Below, in pieces: positions 31,796-45,400 of a DNA stretch of 64,000 nt. The first letter of the stretch is position 1. Every line of letters starts with the position of its first letter. The stretch covers positions 1 to 64,000 of the forward strand of contig JBBMOL010000232.1 in the NCBI GenBank assembly GCA_037954665.1, given 5' to 3'. Origin of the DNA: Laguncularia racemosa. Taxonomy: Eukaryota > Streptophyta > Magnoliopsida > Myrtales > Combretaceae. The position numbers were made by a program, and so were the translations under genes. The notes beneath the pieces are model-generated. The model ran no database searches. It worked only from the letters and a program-made list of their open reading frames with translations, and was not told the DNA's origin.

Positions 31796-33640
31796 TTTTT
31801 TTTTAAACAATGAAAAAGCTTTATTACAAAATCAAAGAATTACAAGATTGAGGACACATGATCCTTACCTCATTAAAATAAAGCACAAATCTAAAATAAT
31901 GAGGCAGTTTTACAACTAGTTAAGACCAAAAAGAGAAAAAGAGTATTGCTACTTATACTTAGCAAGGTGAAAAGGAGGATGCTTAACTCATTTCAGTCTT
32001 AGCACTTTTTTATTTGCATTGCTCTTAATTTTACTTAATACTTTTATCAATGTATCTTCCTTCTCTTCCATTTTTTTTTTTTTTTTGTAAAGTAATGCTA
32101 TTGAGATGAAAACTTCTCATCATCATCATCATCGTCAACCTCATCATTCACAATTTTATTATCTGAAGCAATCTTAAATAATTTAATAGTTTCCTTTTGA
32201 AGAAAGTCGCCCTTAGTTAACCTACAAATTACTATAGTAATAAGGGCTATAACTATATCCTCCTCAACATTTTTCATGATACCTATTAGTCCATTTTTTG
32301 TCACATGAGGAGGAATACCAATGCAATTCTCTTATGGGGTGTTGCTTGTAGCAACTTCAACAAACATAACAATTTCCTTAATAAAAATATCAAAATAAGT
32401 ATTGTTTTCCTCAAAATCCACTTCAGTAATCTCAGGTAAATTAGAATCCTTCACATTCTTGGAATCTACTATTTTAGTTCTAGAAGGACCAACATCATTT
32501 GAAATAATCCCAATTGGTTTTGACATGACAATATCAACATTGGGAGGTGAGTCAACATAGATAGCTTTATCTTTGTTTGACATAAGAGCACCAATTTTTG
32601 GAACACATTTCTATAGGATTGGTTTGGCTTTTGAGGATTTTGATCCATTTTAACTTTGTTTAATAACAGTTCCTTTTGGTTAAAAGCATCTTTTTAAGCA
32701 TGCTTAGATTTTTCTTCATGTGAATCCTTCAATGTTGTTTTAATGAAACATTCCTTAATAGAATGACTCATTTTGAAACAATATGAATAATATCTTCCCA
32801 TGTTCTCAAAAACTGCTTTTTGAAAAAATTCATGCTTTTCATTTCCAATCCATATATACTCTATAGGTTTTGGATACACTGACTTCAACAAATACATTGG
32901 AAATTGAAGGATGTGTAAGATTAGTATTGAGATCATTAAGTTTCAATGGTGTACCAAAGGCCAAAGCTAATGCAAAAAGCATGGATTTTTCAATATAGTA
33001 CATAGGGTGGAAAGAAATAATAGGCCATAGTGGGGGCAAGAGGTGATTCTTGAATAAAATGAGAGAGGAAATCATTTCACCACCAACATACTCAAAGAAT
33101 TGATGTTCCATATTTTCCTTTCCCAAATTCGTATATGGCCTTATTTAGTGCTAGATGGATTAGAACTTGTCGTTAATTGGGTAATCTAACATTGATCGAA
33201 CCCTTAAGCCTACCACCACAAAGAAAATCTTAATTTTCATCACTTTTAATCTTAAGTAAGTGAACTACCCAATTAGAACAAATTTTAGATGGGAGCATAA
33301 TTTTTCAATTTCACCATCATTTAGAAACACCATAGAGCCCCCTTTCAAATAATAGCTTTCTTCCCATCTAAAATAGACTTAAAAGGTAATGGGGCCAAAT
33401 TAGATGCAAATAACTTTTTTTAAGGCTTAAGGAGATTGAATTTTTGTTTGGGCCAAATCCAACGCCCCTTCATCCAAAGAATGTGCCGTAATGACCCATC
33501 TTTCGGCTTGTTTGAATATTGAAAATTGCTAGGAAAGATAGAGAAAGAAAAAAAAAATGCATTAACGAAATAAGTAAACAAAAAAACAAAAAGAGGCGTT
33601 AGTTGTTGAAATTGGAGTTTCAAACGTTGTTGGGGCATTT
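31796..33640 (-). pseudogene. L1-type LINE: ORF1 relic joined to a LINE-like 3' end
   Basis: Minus strand. 33126-32839 carries the DUF4283-type RNA-binding region of plant L1 ORF1 (PLWPIISFHPMYYIEKS, ALAFGTPLKLND, PSISNVFVEV). 32936-32694 carries the following zinc knuckle (IEYIWIGNEKHEFFQKAVF, YYSYCFKMSHSIKECF). 32583-32098 is an acidic C-terminal part ending in a run of Asp codons. Frames shift between the pieces. The minus strand then ends with TTTGTAATAAAGC, TTTTTCATTG and an A-run (T-run 31796-31806 on plus), like a LINE 3' end. No ORF2 RT lies between, so the copy is probably internally deleted. Confidence 0.6.
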
Positions 33641-34336
33641 CATTGAACAGAAGATGGGCATTTTGCCGAAACCATGGATAAGGGATAGAGTTTGATGGGC
33701 CTATTTACACACAATCTTGATTGGTCATGGATTTAGGGGAATGTATACTGCTAGATGAATCCAAAGAGTTGTCACATGTGCTTCAGTTTCGCATTTGGCA
33801 AATCCACATTTGAAGATAGTATATAAAATAAGATTTCTTATCATATCCATGATTATATTTCATATTAATATAAAAAAAATAATTAGATTTATTTATATTA
33901 TAATAATATTTTGTTATACCATATGTCATATTATGTTCGTTTTATAATCGTATGGCATTAGTATTTGCGCAACTGTATCCGTTAGTATCTATTCCTACCC
34001 AAAAAAAGGGTAAAGCTCTTCCTCTCAGCATACGCCAGGCTCTAACGCATGGTTTGCATATTCTACGTGTGACATGGAAATATTCCTTAATTATCCAATA
34101 AGGAGCCTTCCTTTATTTGGCATTGAAAAAAAGAAAAAAAGAAAAAAAAAAAGGAACACCCAATGTCTCGTCGTTTCGTAACCTTCTTCTTGAGGTTTTA
34201 GCTTGCTTTTCCCACACAAGAAACGCCCGCAAGCAAACACACGCACGCTCTTTTGGGGGATTTAGGGTTTTCACACTCTTCTTCCTCTTCTCTCTCTCTC
34301 TCAACTCAGCAAAGGAGAAGAAATAGAAGAACCCAA
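33641..34336 (+). promoter_or_regulatory. Upstream region and 5' UTR of the Alba gene
   Basis: No gene. An A-rich run (34125-34153) and a CT-rich tract ending in CTCTCTCTCTC (34275-34302) precede the ATG. Such pyrimidine tracts are common near plant transcription starts. No convincing TATA box was found within 200 bp. Confidence 0.4.
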
Positions 34337-37300
34337 ATGGACAGATACCAGAAAGTAGAGAAACCGAAACCTGAATCGCCCATAAACGAGAATGAGATCC
34401 GTATCACCGCTCAAGGTCTTATCCGTAATTACATCACATATGCCACCACACTTCTTCAGGTACTCTAAAACCCTAAACCTGACCCTAATGCCACCCACTC
34501 TCTATTCTGTCACTCCATTTTCTTAATCATGTCGAGAATATGGTATTCCTTGTTTTTGTTACTTGATTATGCTTAATGTTGTAGTGTTCCCTGTCCTTTT
34601 GAGCGGTATGGAATGGTTTTGTGACGTGCTGGAATACCATTGTTACCGAGGTTCTCATTAGGGATAAATTGCAAGGCGATTTGTGGCAGATGGCGGGTAT
34701 TTGAATGCTGCCGGTTGGGTTTATCGCAGGGGATACTGCATTGTGTTTTTTTTAGTGGTGGAGTGAGTTTCCATTGTGGTGGAAGCCTAGTGCGTCTTAG
34801 TAAATTAGGTTTTTTTTTTACTGTTCAATTGGGATATGCATGTTTGATCGATGACTCGTAATGGTAGGCCTTGACTCCCTTAGTATATAGGGTTTGCTTT
34901 ATATTAAGGTTTTGAGCTGTTAGTTGTGATATTGAACTCATTAGTTAGTGGATTTGAAGTTTGAATATTAAGATAACTGTTCACAGCAAAGGATATAGTA
35001 TGCGTTGATGTGGAAAAAAAATCCAAGAGTAACTCGGAAAATATCAAATCTGACCTTTCATCCAAAAAAAAAAAATTTGTAAAATATCAACCTTAACCCC
35101 AAAAATAAATAAATAAATAACCTTACTCATAAACTTGTATAAATATCAACAACACAAGTTACTTGAATTCTTACCGTTGTGTAATGAGTCCCTTGCATTC
35201 GTTAAGCAGTTTTTTAAACTAGATTGTATTATGCTGTGTGTTTCGTATTGGAGGGATCTTGTCTCTGTACTGGGATGGATTGGTCCAATTTTCTGTCTTG
35301 ACCCTGGAAGATACTCATCAGGTTGATTATAATAACATAATGGATCATAATCCACTTGGGGTGTTGCATGCTTGAAATTGGGAATTAACATTTAGTTTGC
35401 ACCCATGGTTGGTTACTGCTTTTTTCAGTCGGTTTTTATTAAGTCTCTAGCACTCTCAGTGAATTCCATTATGTTGTCGGTAATGGCAGAAATTCAGCTG
35501 TCTTTGTGGTAAGTATTATAAGCCCGGAAAGAAGTTTCTTCCTTGGTGGAATATGCTCGCTTCACCAACTTTGTAACTGTATTTATTTCATGATGTCTCA
35601 ATTAAGTATCTGATGAATTTAATTACCCAAAAAAAGTTTCATATGCAATGAGCCTGTCCTTTTTGTTCATCATGGCTCCTTCCAAGATTTTGCTTCTGCT
35701 TCTGGATACCTAATGTTTTTATTTTGAAGTTGACATTGAGTTGGGTGCCTGCCTTATATTGTGCAATTTAGGGGCAAGACTGCATAATTTCTGGCATGTT
35801 TGCCTACTGTAAGAGACCAGATAGGTAACATATGTTTTTTATCAATAATATAATGTCCAGTTTTATTTGGACATTAAGTATTAACCTACGTTCAGGTTTT
35901 ATAAGCTCTATAGAACTGCTGTTTTAACCACAATGTCTGGTAGATGATGGAAAATTCTAAAATTATGTTTCCATAAATAATATTTGATTCTCTTTATAAT
36001 CCCAAAGTTTCATACATACCTCATTATATTTTTCTATCCATCATTAACAAATAAACTATATTTGAAACAATTTCTTTTTAATTATTTTAGGAAAAACATG
36101 CAAAAGAAGTCATCTTGAAAGCTATGGGACAAGCAATCAGTAAAACAGTAGCGATTGCAGAGATTATAAAGGTTGGTATACTTTTCCTTGGGTTGGAATT
36201 GGTTGGGTTAGAGCAATAACATCTGTAACTAATGAACTGTTAATTTTGTCAACTCATGCTGCAAACAGAAGCGAATACCTCGGTTGCATCAGGATACTGC
36301 CATTAGCTCAGTCAGTATAACAGATGTATGGGAACCCATTGAAGAGGGCCTTGTACCGTATGCACCAATTCACTATCTTTCATCTACATGTTATGTATCC
36401 TTTTTGGTGTCTCAATAATAACAGTATATATTTTGATGCAGTGTGGAGATGACTCGACATGTCTCTATGATTTCCATCACCCTGTCTGCAAAGGAACTAA
36501 ATAAAAGTTTGCCAGGGTAAGCATAATCATTGAGGAAGTTCATGGCCAATGTTATTCTGGATAATCCTATCTTGTTAAGGATTCAGGCATACCTATTTAA
36601 CTTCATTCCGTTTACTTCAATCATCCAAGTTTAGCTTCCTTCCATAAGCAGGGCATCTTCTTAAGGAACATTAGATGTCTTAACATTGTGAAAGTGCTTT
36701 TACTGTGCTATGATTATTGTGTTCATTTTTTATCCGCTCAATTGAGTCGTTGCAAGCATTTTGAAGCTTTATAGTGGTATTATGACGTTTCGAAATTATT
36801 CTTGTCTCTTCTATTTGATGCTGCTTCTGCTGCTGATATGTTGTAGTTTTGTCTTCCATTTTGTTTTTTTATTTTTTTAGATACCAAGCTCCCATTCATG
36901 TAGAGCAAGTGAAACCTCAATATCGTCATCAACAACAACCGCCTAGGCAAGCTCGTAGTCCATACAATGCCATTAACGATGGTAATGTCAGGAAAAAAAA
37001 AAAGTAGTTTATTTATTTATTTTATTTTATTTTATTTGGGTATATCTCAGAAGATCATGAGACTCTAATTGGATTTTCCTTCCAATTTTAAGATATGTAT
37101 GGCCGGGGTAGGGGTCGTGGTAGAGGTAGAGGCCGAGGCTGGGGCAGGGGATCTTATGGAAACTCTCAAGGTGGAAATTATCAGGGAGGAAACTACCAGG
37201 GTGGTAACTATCAAGGTGGACACTACCAAGGTGGTTATCAAGGTGGGAATTATCAAGGTAATAGTGTTGGAAGATTGTTTCTGGTAGAAAAAAATATGTT

Positions 37301-37755
37301 GCAGTCGGTTAATTATGAAACCCAAGCAGCTAATGGAAGTGGCAAATGGGTGGGTTTTTTTTCTCTACTTCTTACTCCTCTTTACTTTGTGTGGTAGATA
37401 ATGGTGGTTATTCAAACTGGGGCCGAGGTGGACGAGGCAGGAGCTGGGGCTACCGTGGTAAGTTTTTGCAGTTGGATCTACTATGGCATTCAAAAATACT
37501 TGTGCCTTTTTTCGAATTTCAAAATGAGATTGGATATAGCCCTCTTAGGTCGTCATCGCATTATGTACTCCTGTTGCCCTACAAGCTGTTTTTGTATGGA
37601 GTTGTAAGCAGTCTCTTCCATATTGGATCATGAATGTTCTGAGCCAATTTGCAGGCACCGGATATGAGAGGGGCAGAGGTGGAGCAGGAAGAGGATATGG
37701 ACGTGGCCGTGGAAGGATGGGAGGCAGGTCAAGGGGAGGAGGCAACCAGGCATAG
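34337..37755 (+). CDS. Alba-domain protein with RGG box (8 exons, 264 aa)
   Basis: Exons by GT-AG rules and frame: 34337-34459, 36091-36171, 36269-36357, 36442-36516, 36881-36981, 37093-37257, 37398-37457, 37655-37755 (795 coding bases, ending in TAG). The Alba domain covers residues ~18-100 (EIRITAQGLIRNYITYATTL, VILKAMGQAISKTVAIAEI, ISSVSITDVWEP, ISITLS). Residues 157-264 are Gly/Arg-rich: GRGRGRGRGRGWGRG, then a GGNYQ/GGHYQ tandem repeat coded by exon 6 and RGG motifs to the C-terminus. Plant Alba proteins of this long, RGG-tailed class bind RNA and DNA, in nucleus and cytoplasm. All splice sites are canonical and no stop interrupts the model. Intron 1 is 1,631 bp. The model rests on sequence only; alternative use of exon 6/7 ends is possible. 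Confidence 0.92.
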
Positions 37756-39041
37756 TTTTATAATTTTTGCTCCTTTTGCTTTTAGCTAAGCTTGCTTTGG
37801 CTGATGGGTTTAGTTTTTACCAGCTATTGTCTATATCAAGAAATGGCTTATGAGCTGTGAGATTTTTAAGCAGTGCATTTGTGATCTTAGCTACAATCTA
37901 CAAAGTATGAAATGTGGGCAGCGTTGATGTGGTTGTCTTTCGCACTTTTAGCTGGGAGCAAGCGGTAGCAAGCGTTCAGGTTGATTGATGTAATTCGTTT
38001 GGCTTGTTGTCTCTACCATTCCTGTTTCTATATTTCATCTTCCATTAATTTTCTTGTAAGTGGTTGGGCCCCTGTTTGCTGATCTTCTACTATGAGAACA
38101 ATTGCACGAGCACCTTATTCAATCACATCACATCTTATTTAGATGTGATTGAATGGAGTTTGTGCTTTCGGTGTTTTTGGCAGTTGTTTTTTTTTCTTGT
38201 CATCCAATTGGATGAATTTGATTTCGTTCCCTCAAAATTTGAAAGATAGGAGAATTCCAACTTTTCTAGAATGAAAATTAGTGGTAAGATGCACTTTTAA
38301 GGCGGATATTTTGTTTGATCTACATATTAATTATTAATGAATAAATAATTATAATTATTGGAAAAAAAGAATGCTTATAATTATTTCCATTTGGTTTGGC
38401 GAATGCTCTCCCTCCTCCCCAACTCCCCCCTCTCCACTTTTACCAAGATCATACTTCCTAACCAGAGTAAGTTCATGCATTCATTCGTTCGTCAAACTTC
38501 TAGATATAGGGTTTTGGCTTAATTGGGTGGTGCCAGTAAATGACGATCCCTACAATTTTGGGAGGGTTTGGAACTTGAAACCGCGGACTTAAAAATCATA
38601 CCAAATAAAACAAAATCTCTTTGAATCACACATCACTTACAGAAGCAGTAAATAACCAATCCATTCAGCCAAGGACTTGCGGAAAGTCTTCGATGCCTCT
38701 TTCACCAATCGAAGCCAAGAATGTCAAGAGTGTCATTAAACTTAAAAGCAGTGATAAAATGGTTTACAAAGTTCCGTATGGAATTCGGTCTTCACTCTAA
38801 TAGTGTGTTCTTTTTTTTTTTTTTCATCATCAAAAGATTTGCAATAGGGGGACCATCCAGGGTGCCTCTCTGTTTGGTGGTGGGGTTCGTTAAATGAAAA
38901 TTGAAAAAAATATATTATTAGTGAGCTGGGTTACCTTTCGGACTATTTGTGATGCATTAGTTGTATAAGAATCTTGTGTGTCAGGCATTTTAGTGATATA
39001 TTTATAATATAAGTTTACATAATCACCAAGCTCTTCTATTT
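37756..39041. other. 3' flank of the Alba gene, no further gene
   Basis: Probable 3' UTR to roughly 38050, then AT-rich DNA with a C-rich patch at 38406-38440 and a T-run at 38812-38824. Confidence 0.5.
38118..38153. repeat. Perfect 12-bp hairpin downstream of the Alba gene
   Basis: TTCAATCACATC (38118-38129) and GATGTGATTGAA (38142-38153) are exact inverse complements with a 12-nt loop, about 360 bp after the stop codon. It may be a transposon remnant or a 3'-end element. Confidence 0.7.
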
Positions 39042-40960
39042 TGCTACATAAAAGCTTTTCACATGGCATATATAATATAGCAAGCTTTACATGACATTTA
39101 TATATTTGAAGATTGTTACTACTTTCTTTAGTTTTAATTTTATTAGGAGACTTTATTTTATAAATTATATTTTATTTTATTGTTATGAGATAGTTAGTTA
39201 ATTACATTTAAGTCCTTATTTTTATTGGTTTATTTCCTATTTTATTTTTGATGAAGTTAGGGTTTATTAAAAAAATTTGTTATGAGAACTATTATCGGTA
39301 AGTTCAAAGATTATTTAGAAACCTAGGAGAGCTTGCTTTCATCCTTCTATCCTTGGTATAATTATTTAGAAACCAAAGTTGAAAGACAAAGGTGCAATGG
39401 AGTTTATAGGAACTAGGTGAATTACAAATATGATACTCCTAGAATTATTTTTACTAGTGATGGTCGGTTTGATAAACCTGCAATGTTTGAGAATTATATT
39501 GAGAAAAATGAAAGTCGGGATGTGGGGCATGTGGATAAGAATGATGAGTGAGGTAAGACAACTGAAAATAATAAAGCTAGGAAGAGGGATGGAGATATCA
39601 AATGTTTTAAATTTTTAAGAATTGGACATATAGGTACTTGGAATCCAAATTATAGAGTTGTTGTAGTTAAAATGACAATTTGATGGAGGATGAAGGAGAT
39701 AATGTAGAGGATGAAGTGGAGAGTGACACAGAAATTGATGTAGAGGAGGAAGAGTTTGATGGAGTAGGGGTTCCTTGCATATCGATAACTATAAGTAGTG
39801 TTAACAAGAAGCCTTTGAATGTTACACCATCTCATTAGGATAAGCAATGTGAAAACCTTTCTTTCTTTATTTTTTTCATTAAATGTAATGTGGAGAATGC
39901 AATTTGCTTTGTTATAATAGATAGTGGCAATTATTCTAATTTAGTTGCCATAGCTATATTGACGAATTGAAGCTAAGTACTATAGTGCATCCTAATTTAT
40001 ATAGAGGCTTTAGTGGTTTAATGAACGAAGAGATTTAGAGTGGAGAAGCAAGTGAAAGTGCTTATATTGATTTTTGGTGCTTATGATTATCAGATTTTAT
40101 GTCATGTCATGCTTATCACAACATTGCATATTTTATTGGATAGGACTTGGCTTTTTAACAAGGATTATACTTATCAAGGTTGTGCTAATATATCTTCCTT
40201 TACAAAGGATCACAAGTTGGTTACCTTATGTGCTATGAGTCTTGGTGAGGTTAGAAGAACTTTTGGAGAGATGCACGGTGAAGAATTTATTAGATGAGTG
40301 GCATGAGGTGAGTAGTTGTGATGCGAGAGCTGTTCAAGGTATGAATAAACCAAAGATGTGGGAATTAGTAGTTTAGAGAGATTATGATAAACATGTACTA
40401 AAGAGTTGATTGTTGTAGACATTGCTTGAGCTAGAAAAGGCTGGGCAATTCCACTTACTTTTTTTAGTCTTTTATTTGCAAGTTTTATAAATACATTGCC
40501 CTTGGAGTTATGTTGATTCAAGGGTGAATCTTTCTTAACCAAGGGGTGATGATGGGAATCATATATCCAGTTATTGCTGCATGAATCTTATTCTATAATA
40601 CAACGAGCTTTACATAGCATTTACAATATGAAAAAGCTTTACATGGCATTTATATATTTAGAGGTTATTATTATTTTCACTAATTTTAATTTTATTAGGA
40701 GGCTTTATTTTACAAGCTATGTTTTATTTTATTGTTATGAGATAATTAGTCAATTACACTTAGGTCCTTATTTTTATTAGTTTATTTCCTATTTCATCCT
40801 TGGGGATGTGAAGGTTTATTTTATTAGTTTATTATAAATATTTATTGTGTGACTCATTATTGGTTAGGTCAAAGATTATTCAGAAACCCAAGAAAGCTTG
40901 ATTTCATCCTTCTATTCTTGATGTAATTAGTTGTGAGTCATATCAACTAACTGACTAATT
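39042..40960 (+). mobile_element. Decayed chromovirus-like Gypsy relic with two LTR-like flanks
   Basis: 39042-39370 and ~40549-40920 are diverged direct repeats (shared AGCTTTACATG, CATTTATATATTT, TTTATTTTATTGTTATGAGATA, AAAGATTATT.AGAAACC). The second begins TGATGGGAATCATAT right after a purine tract, like an LTR start. Between them are pieces of gag zinc knuckle (KCFKFLRIGHIGTWNPNYR, ~39600), protease (ICFVIIDSGNYSNLV, ~39900) and the end of protease (LLDRTWLFNKDY ... SSFTKDHKLVTL, ~40125-40220), all in broken frames. No RT or integrase lies between, so this too is a deleted derivative. Confidence 0.55.
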
Positions 40961-40963
40961 ATC

Positions 40964-41480
40964 CTTGTTCAAGATTTTAGGGAGAATCTTTTTGAGCCCG
41001 AGGGAGATGATAAGGATCAATTTTATAGCTTGTACATAGAGCTTGCTATAACAATATAATAATATTTTAGGCTTTAAGAATATTTTTATGTTATTTTATT
41101 ATTTTTTGATATTTTAGTTGTTTGAGGTTTATTATTATTTAGTAATTTTATTATTACTTATGAGCGGTTAGTTAATGTTAATAAGAACAAGTAGTTAGCA
41201 ATATTAGTTAATATTGACAAAGTCCTATTTTTATTTTATAGCTTACTTGGCCCTAAGGTTGTTAGAAGATTCATATAAATACTTTGTTATGAGACATTTC
41301 ATTAATTAGTGAATTTTGACAATACCAAACTTCTTTTTGAAAACTCCGTTGAGAATTTCTTCTTTACATTCGTTCTTTGAAATTTAATCAATCGTAAGTA
41401 ACATCGATTGACTAAATTTTAACACTCTTTGACTTAATTGATTATGCGTAATATCAACTAGTTAAACAAAAACCCTCATT
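40964..41480 (+). mobile_element. Gypsy pol C-terminus and start of an LTR (fragment)
   Basis: VQDFRENLFEPEGDDKDQF is the kind of acidic end found at the C-terminus of chromovirus-like pol. It is followed at 41009 by TGATAAGGATCAATTTTATAGC, a probable LTR start after the purine-rich GAGGGAGA. The LTR-like DNA contains repeated GTAATATCAACTA-type motifs to about 41480. It lies directly after the previous relic, suggesting two related insertions or one rearranged copy. Confidence 0.45.
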
Positions 41481-41789
41481 ATCTTTAATTTTGCGTTATA
41501 TCAATTAAAGATCAATGAAACCACATTTCAATTTAGTTTATGAGGCATAGTATCCATAAATCTAAATTGTCCATATCTCTTTTTAATTTCTATTTTTGTT
41601 CTTAAACTAGAAACCCATAAAAGATTAAAAAAAAACCAAATATATTAATTTCTTATCAGTTTGTTTGAAAATCTAACTCTAACAACATATATCAATCCAT
41701 ATCGTATCATGTGAAGAATTTAGTTATAATAAGTAAACCACTTTCTAGTCATTTCATTTACACAAAACTATAGTATGAGGTTGTGTTGT

Positions 41790-42415
41790 GATTCATATAG
41801 CATAGAAAGTATGTTCAAAGCTTCCAAAAAAAAAAAAAGCACACTTAATCAGTAAACGTACAAAAATATTTACAATCATGATAAATTTTAAGTATTTGCA
41901 AAAACCTTGTGCATGCATTCCAATCATTTGATATAATGGAATACCTAGGATATTGAGTATAGTAAAATTATACAATGCAAACTTGTAATTAAAAGCAGTT
42001 TGCTAAAGTTCATAGGTAGAGTTTCACCTATGCTAGACCTCCCCTTTAAATTTGCATAGATGTAACTAATTGTTTACATATTTTTGCTAAGCCTCGTTAA
42101 TGTATGGATAGTCTAGTATGAAATCAATTACGGTTTAAAATAGGTGACATTCTAAAATTCAACATGAAGATACTATTCTTAACACAGAGATTCAATATGT
42201 GACAAGCATAATGTATGTGAAAAATGGTTCCCCTTGGTGTAGGTTGGTAAAGTCCTTGCAGTTCAGGAGTAGATGCAAGATTTGTCATTGCATTGTCAAA
42301 ACCAATAGAGAAAATCCTTTTATTCAATACATATCATCTAAAATATTACTTATGATTTTGAAAATATTTTGTGCAGTGTCTTTCAATGAATTTTCTAAGT
42401 GCTAGCAATCTTTTA
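41790..42415 (-). pseudogene. hAT transposase relic
   Basis: Minus strand, in shifting frames: DTAQNIFKIISNILDDMY (~42385-42330), then KRIFSIGFDNAMTN and FHIHYACHILNLCVKN (42327-42124), then SNDWNACTRFLQILKIYHD (~41920-41860). These match, in order, the hAT core blocks KIFSISFDNASNN, HVRCxCHIINLxVQ and the DW...LKPFYD helix. The DDE acid of the FDNA block is present, but the ORF is destroyed. Confidence 0.65.
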
Positions 42416-45400
42416 TATAGAACCCACTTTTAACTGCATGTATTTCCATCTACTAATTTCATAAATTAGTAATAACAACTTTAATATCTATATACCAACT
42501 ATAAAATAAACTCAATTATCTTAAATAATAAAAAAAATCGAACCCACTAAACATAGCCAAATTATAGGCAATTAAACCCTTTCTCAAATAGTTTAAGTTG
42601 AATCTCATGAATGACCATCTTATGTCAAAATTTATCCCATAACTTGAAAAGTTTAGCTCAAATTATAGATAGGCATTAAACAATTATTGTAAGAATAATA
42701 ATATAGAATATAATGATGAAGATGATAGTGGTATCATTAGTAATAATAAATAACAATATTCATCTAAGCATATATTTATAATAATTATAAAGTAGCCTTT
42801 TATATAAAAGTCGAGGTGGGGGAGGGGGAGGGGAGGTTGGAATGACTGTTTTGCCCTTAACAATAACCTTAAATTACTAATAGGCTAAAAAGGGCAAAAT
42901 AATAGCCTAAAATATTAAATAATATGGATACATTACATAAAAAATATAAATAAATAATAAAAATAAAAGACAAAATACAAAAGCCAAGAAATGTAAAGAA
43001 ACTCTTCTTTTCCAATCATGCATGTGGAAAATTCCAAAGTAACTTTGTGTAGTTATTTATTTATTTATTTTTGGATGATAAAGCATCAACTCTGTGTAGT
43101 TACTACATCATATAGATTTGTTATCGGTCTTCAAAGAAAGGATGATTGTGAATTACAAACTCATAGTTTCATTTAATGAATGGATTAAGGTGCTTAATCA
43201 CTTAACATTCACGGATTTAGAATCATCTTAGCTTTCATCAAATAGCTATATAAGTATATACTACAACCTATCATTGATGGATTTAGGGTTTCTTTATTTA
43301 TATTACCAATGCAAAAAGAAGAAGAAAAGAAAAGAAAATTCTATCTAAATAAAAAAATAAATCATATGGCTAGTAGCTTTTTTTTTTTTTTATTTCCATT
43401 TTGCTAGTTAGCGAGCCAACTTGACTTATAGTGAGTTTGCTTACTTTTACCCTCGAATTAAATAGGGTAGGCTTTGTAGTCTACATTTTAAAGGGGTAGA
43501 AAATTTCAACCATGACCTACTTTTTTCAATGAGTTAAACAAGTTAGCTTACCCCCTGCTTATACAATTCTAGTCATTTTAATTTGAAAAATGAAATGTAA
43601 ATTCTTTTGTTATTGTTATGCAATTTAAGGCAAACTAATAGTAACTAAATCAACATTAGGAACTACTTAATTGTATATAGATACTTTACAACTCTTATGG
43701 AATTATGAATACTTACAAATTCTAAAGTACTTTTAAGGAAAATTATACTAATCAATTGGACACGTTTCAAGTTTACCATTTAGTTTAGTGGGCAAGTTTC
43801 ATGCACTAGATTAAAAAAAAAAAAAAACACCTGAGTTTTGCATGGATTTTAGGAAATGCTATAAGGTGTTGGACAAATTCAATTGACAAAACTTATTTTG
43901 GTTACATCCTTAATTAGAATGGACTGCTATTTTAAATGATGTTAAAGAGTATTGCTGATTGAAGGAAAAAGAAAAAAGAAAATGAGCCAATATTACAACC
44001 ATAATATATTTACTTGACATGAAAAGTTGTATAAACTTTTGGGAATTAGAAATCATCATTAATTTTATGTTTATATTATGTGATCCTTATTATAACATTA
44101 CGTAGATAGTTGAATTTATACTTAATTCAAAATTATTGTTTGGTAGTAATACTCTAGAGTTAAAAAGAGATTTAGACTTACAGATTGTGAATGCATAAAC
44201 CTATCATTGGCCATAAAATGAGTTTTTTTTTTTTTTAATGAGTTGTTCAATTGTTCTCAGGAATTTCTTTCCCTCATGAACCATACTAATTCAGACTAAT
44301 CAATTTATTTGCAATCATTATCTTATTTGAGAGAACTTATTCTTTTATTTAGAGCTTAAAATAAATTGATATTGGTTATTTTTGTTAGAAAAGGTCTCAT
44401 TCTTTGCTAAACTCTAATAAGATTTTTTTTCCTCAACAATTAAGGGAAAATGTTGTTGTTTCTATTAGAATTTCACTTAGTAATGGCATGCTATGTTTTC
44501 TGAATAATGATAATTTAAATATGAACAACTTCTTTAATTTGAGTTGTATGATCAATGGTCATATCTAAAGTGTAATGATCTAGTTATTGACATGAGAAAA
44601 AACAAAAGGAGAAAATGAGCCTTTTTGTAACACATGCTAAAACGTACAAATCTATGAAATTTCATTTGGTTTTGAAATTAAGAAGTTTCATCTTCTATAA
44701 CCTCATTTAGGGATAACACGTTTGAGAAGAAATATAATAACTATTCTTATTTGGTTTAATACGTTCAAAAATTCAAAACATCTAAACTAAAAAAAATATT
44801 TATTCACAATTTACAAATAAAAAATAGCATTGTTACACAAGAAATTTCCCTAGATAGTTCCTTTTGATCAAGTGTATTGGGACATTTTCATTTTCCCTTA
44901 AAAGTTAAAAGATGATAAAAGAGTAATACCTTTTATGGCATTATTTTTTCCTTAAAACATATGTTTTAGGGTGGATTTGCTTTGTCTTCATAGGTAGTGT
45001 AACTCCATAAAATTTCATTCAATAGAAACTTTATCAAATAGGTTATGGTAAGAAAATATGTTTAAGCTATAACTCCAAATGAACCTAATATTAAGCTAGA
45101 AATTAGAGATAACTTGATATATCATAAGTTAACATAAGTCAACTTAATTAAAGCAAAGGTCAACAAAAGTCAATTAACTCAATTCATCCCATTAACATAA
45201 GTCTTCCATTCGTTACCCCTGGAAAGACTTGAGTAGACTTAAAGCCTTAAAGCTAAGACCTGGGTTGACTTAGAAAAGATTTAATAAATAAAATACCAAG
45301 GATTCACATGATGTCCTTTTCCAATAGAACCAATAGATTTGACTCAATAAAAGTTCAGTTGAAAACCTTCATTTGTGCTAATTTCCACTAAACTCTCTAT

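Noticed and set aside
37065..37325. Minus-strand Thr/Ser-rich ORF
   Set aside because: Antisense of the Gly/Arg-rich Alba exon 6.
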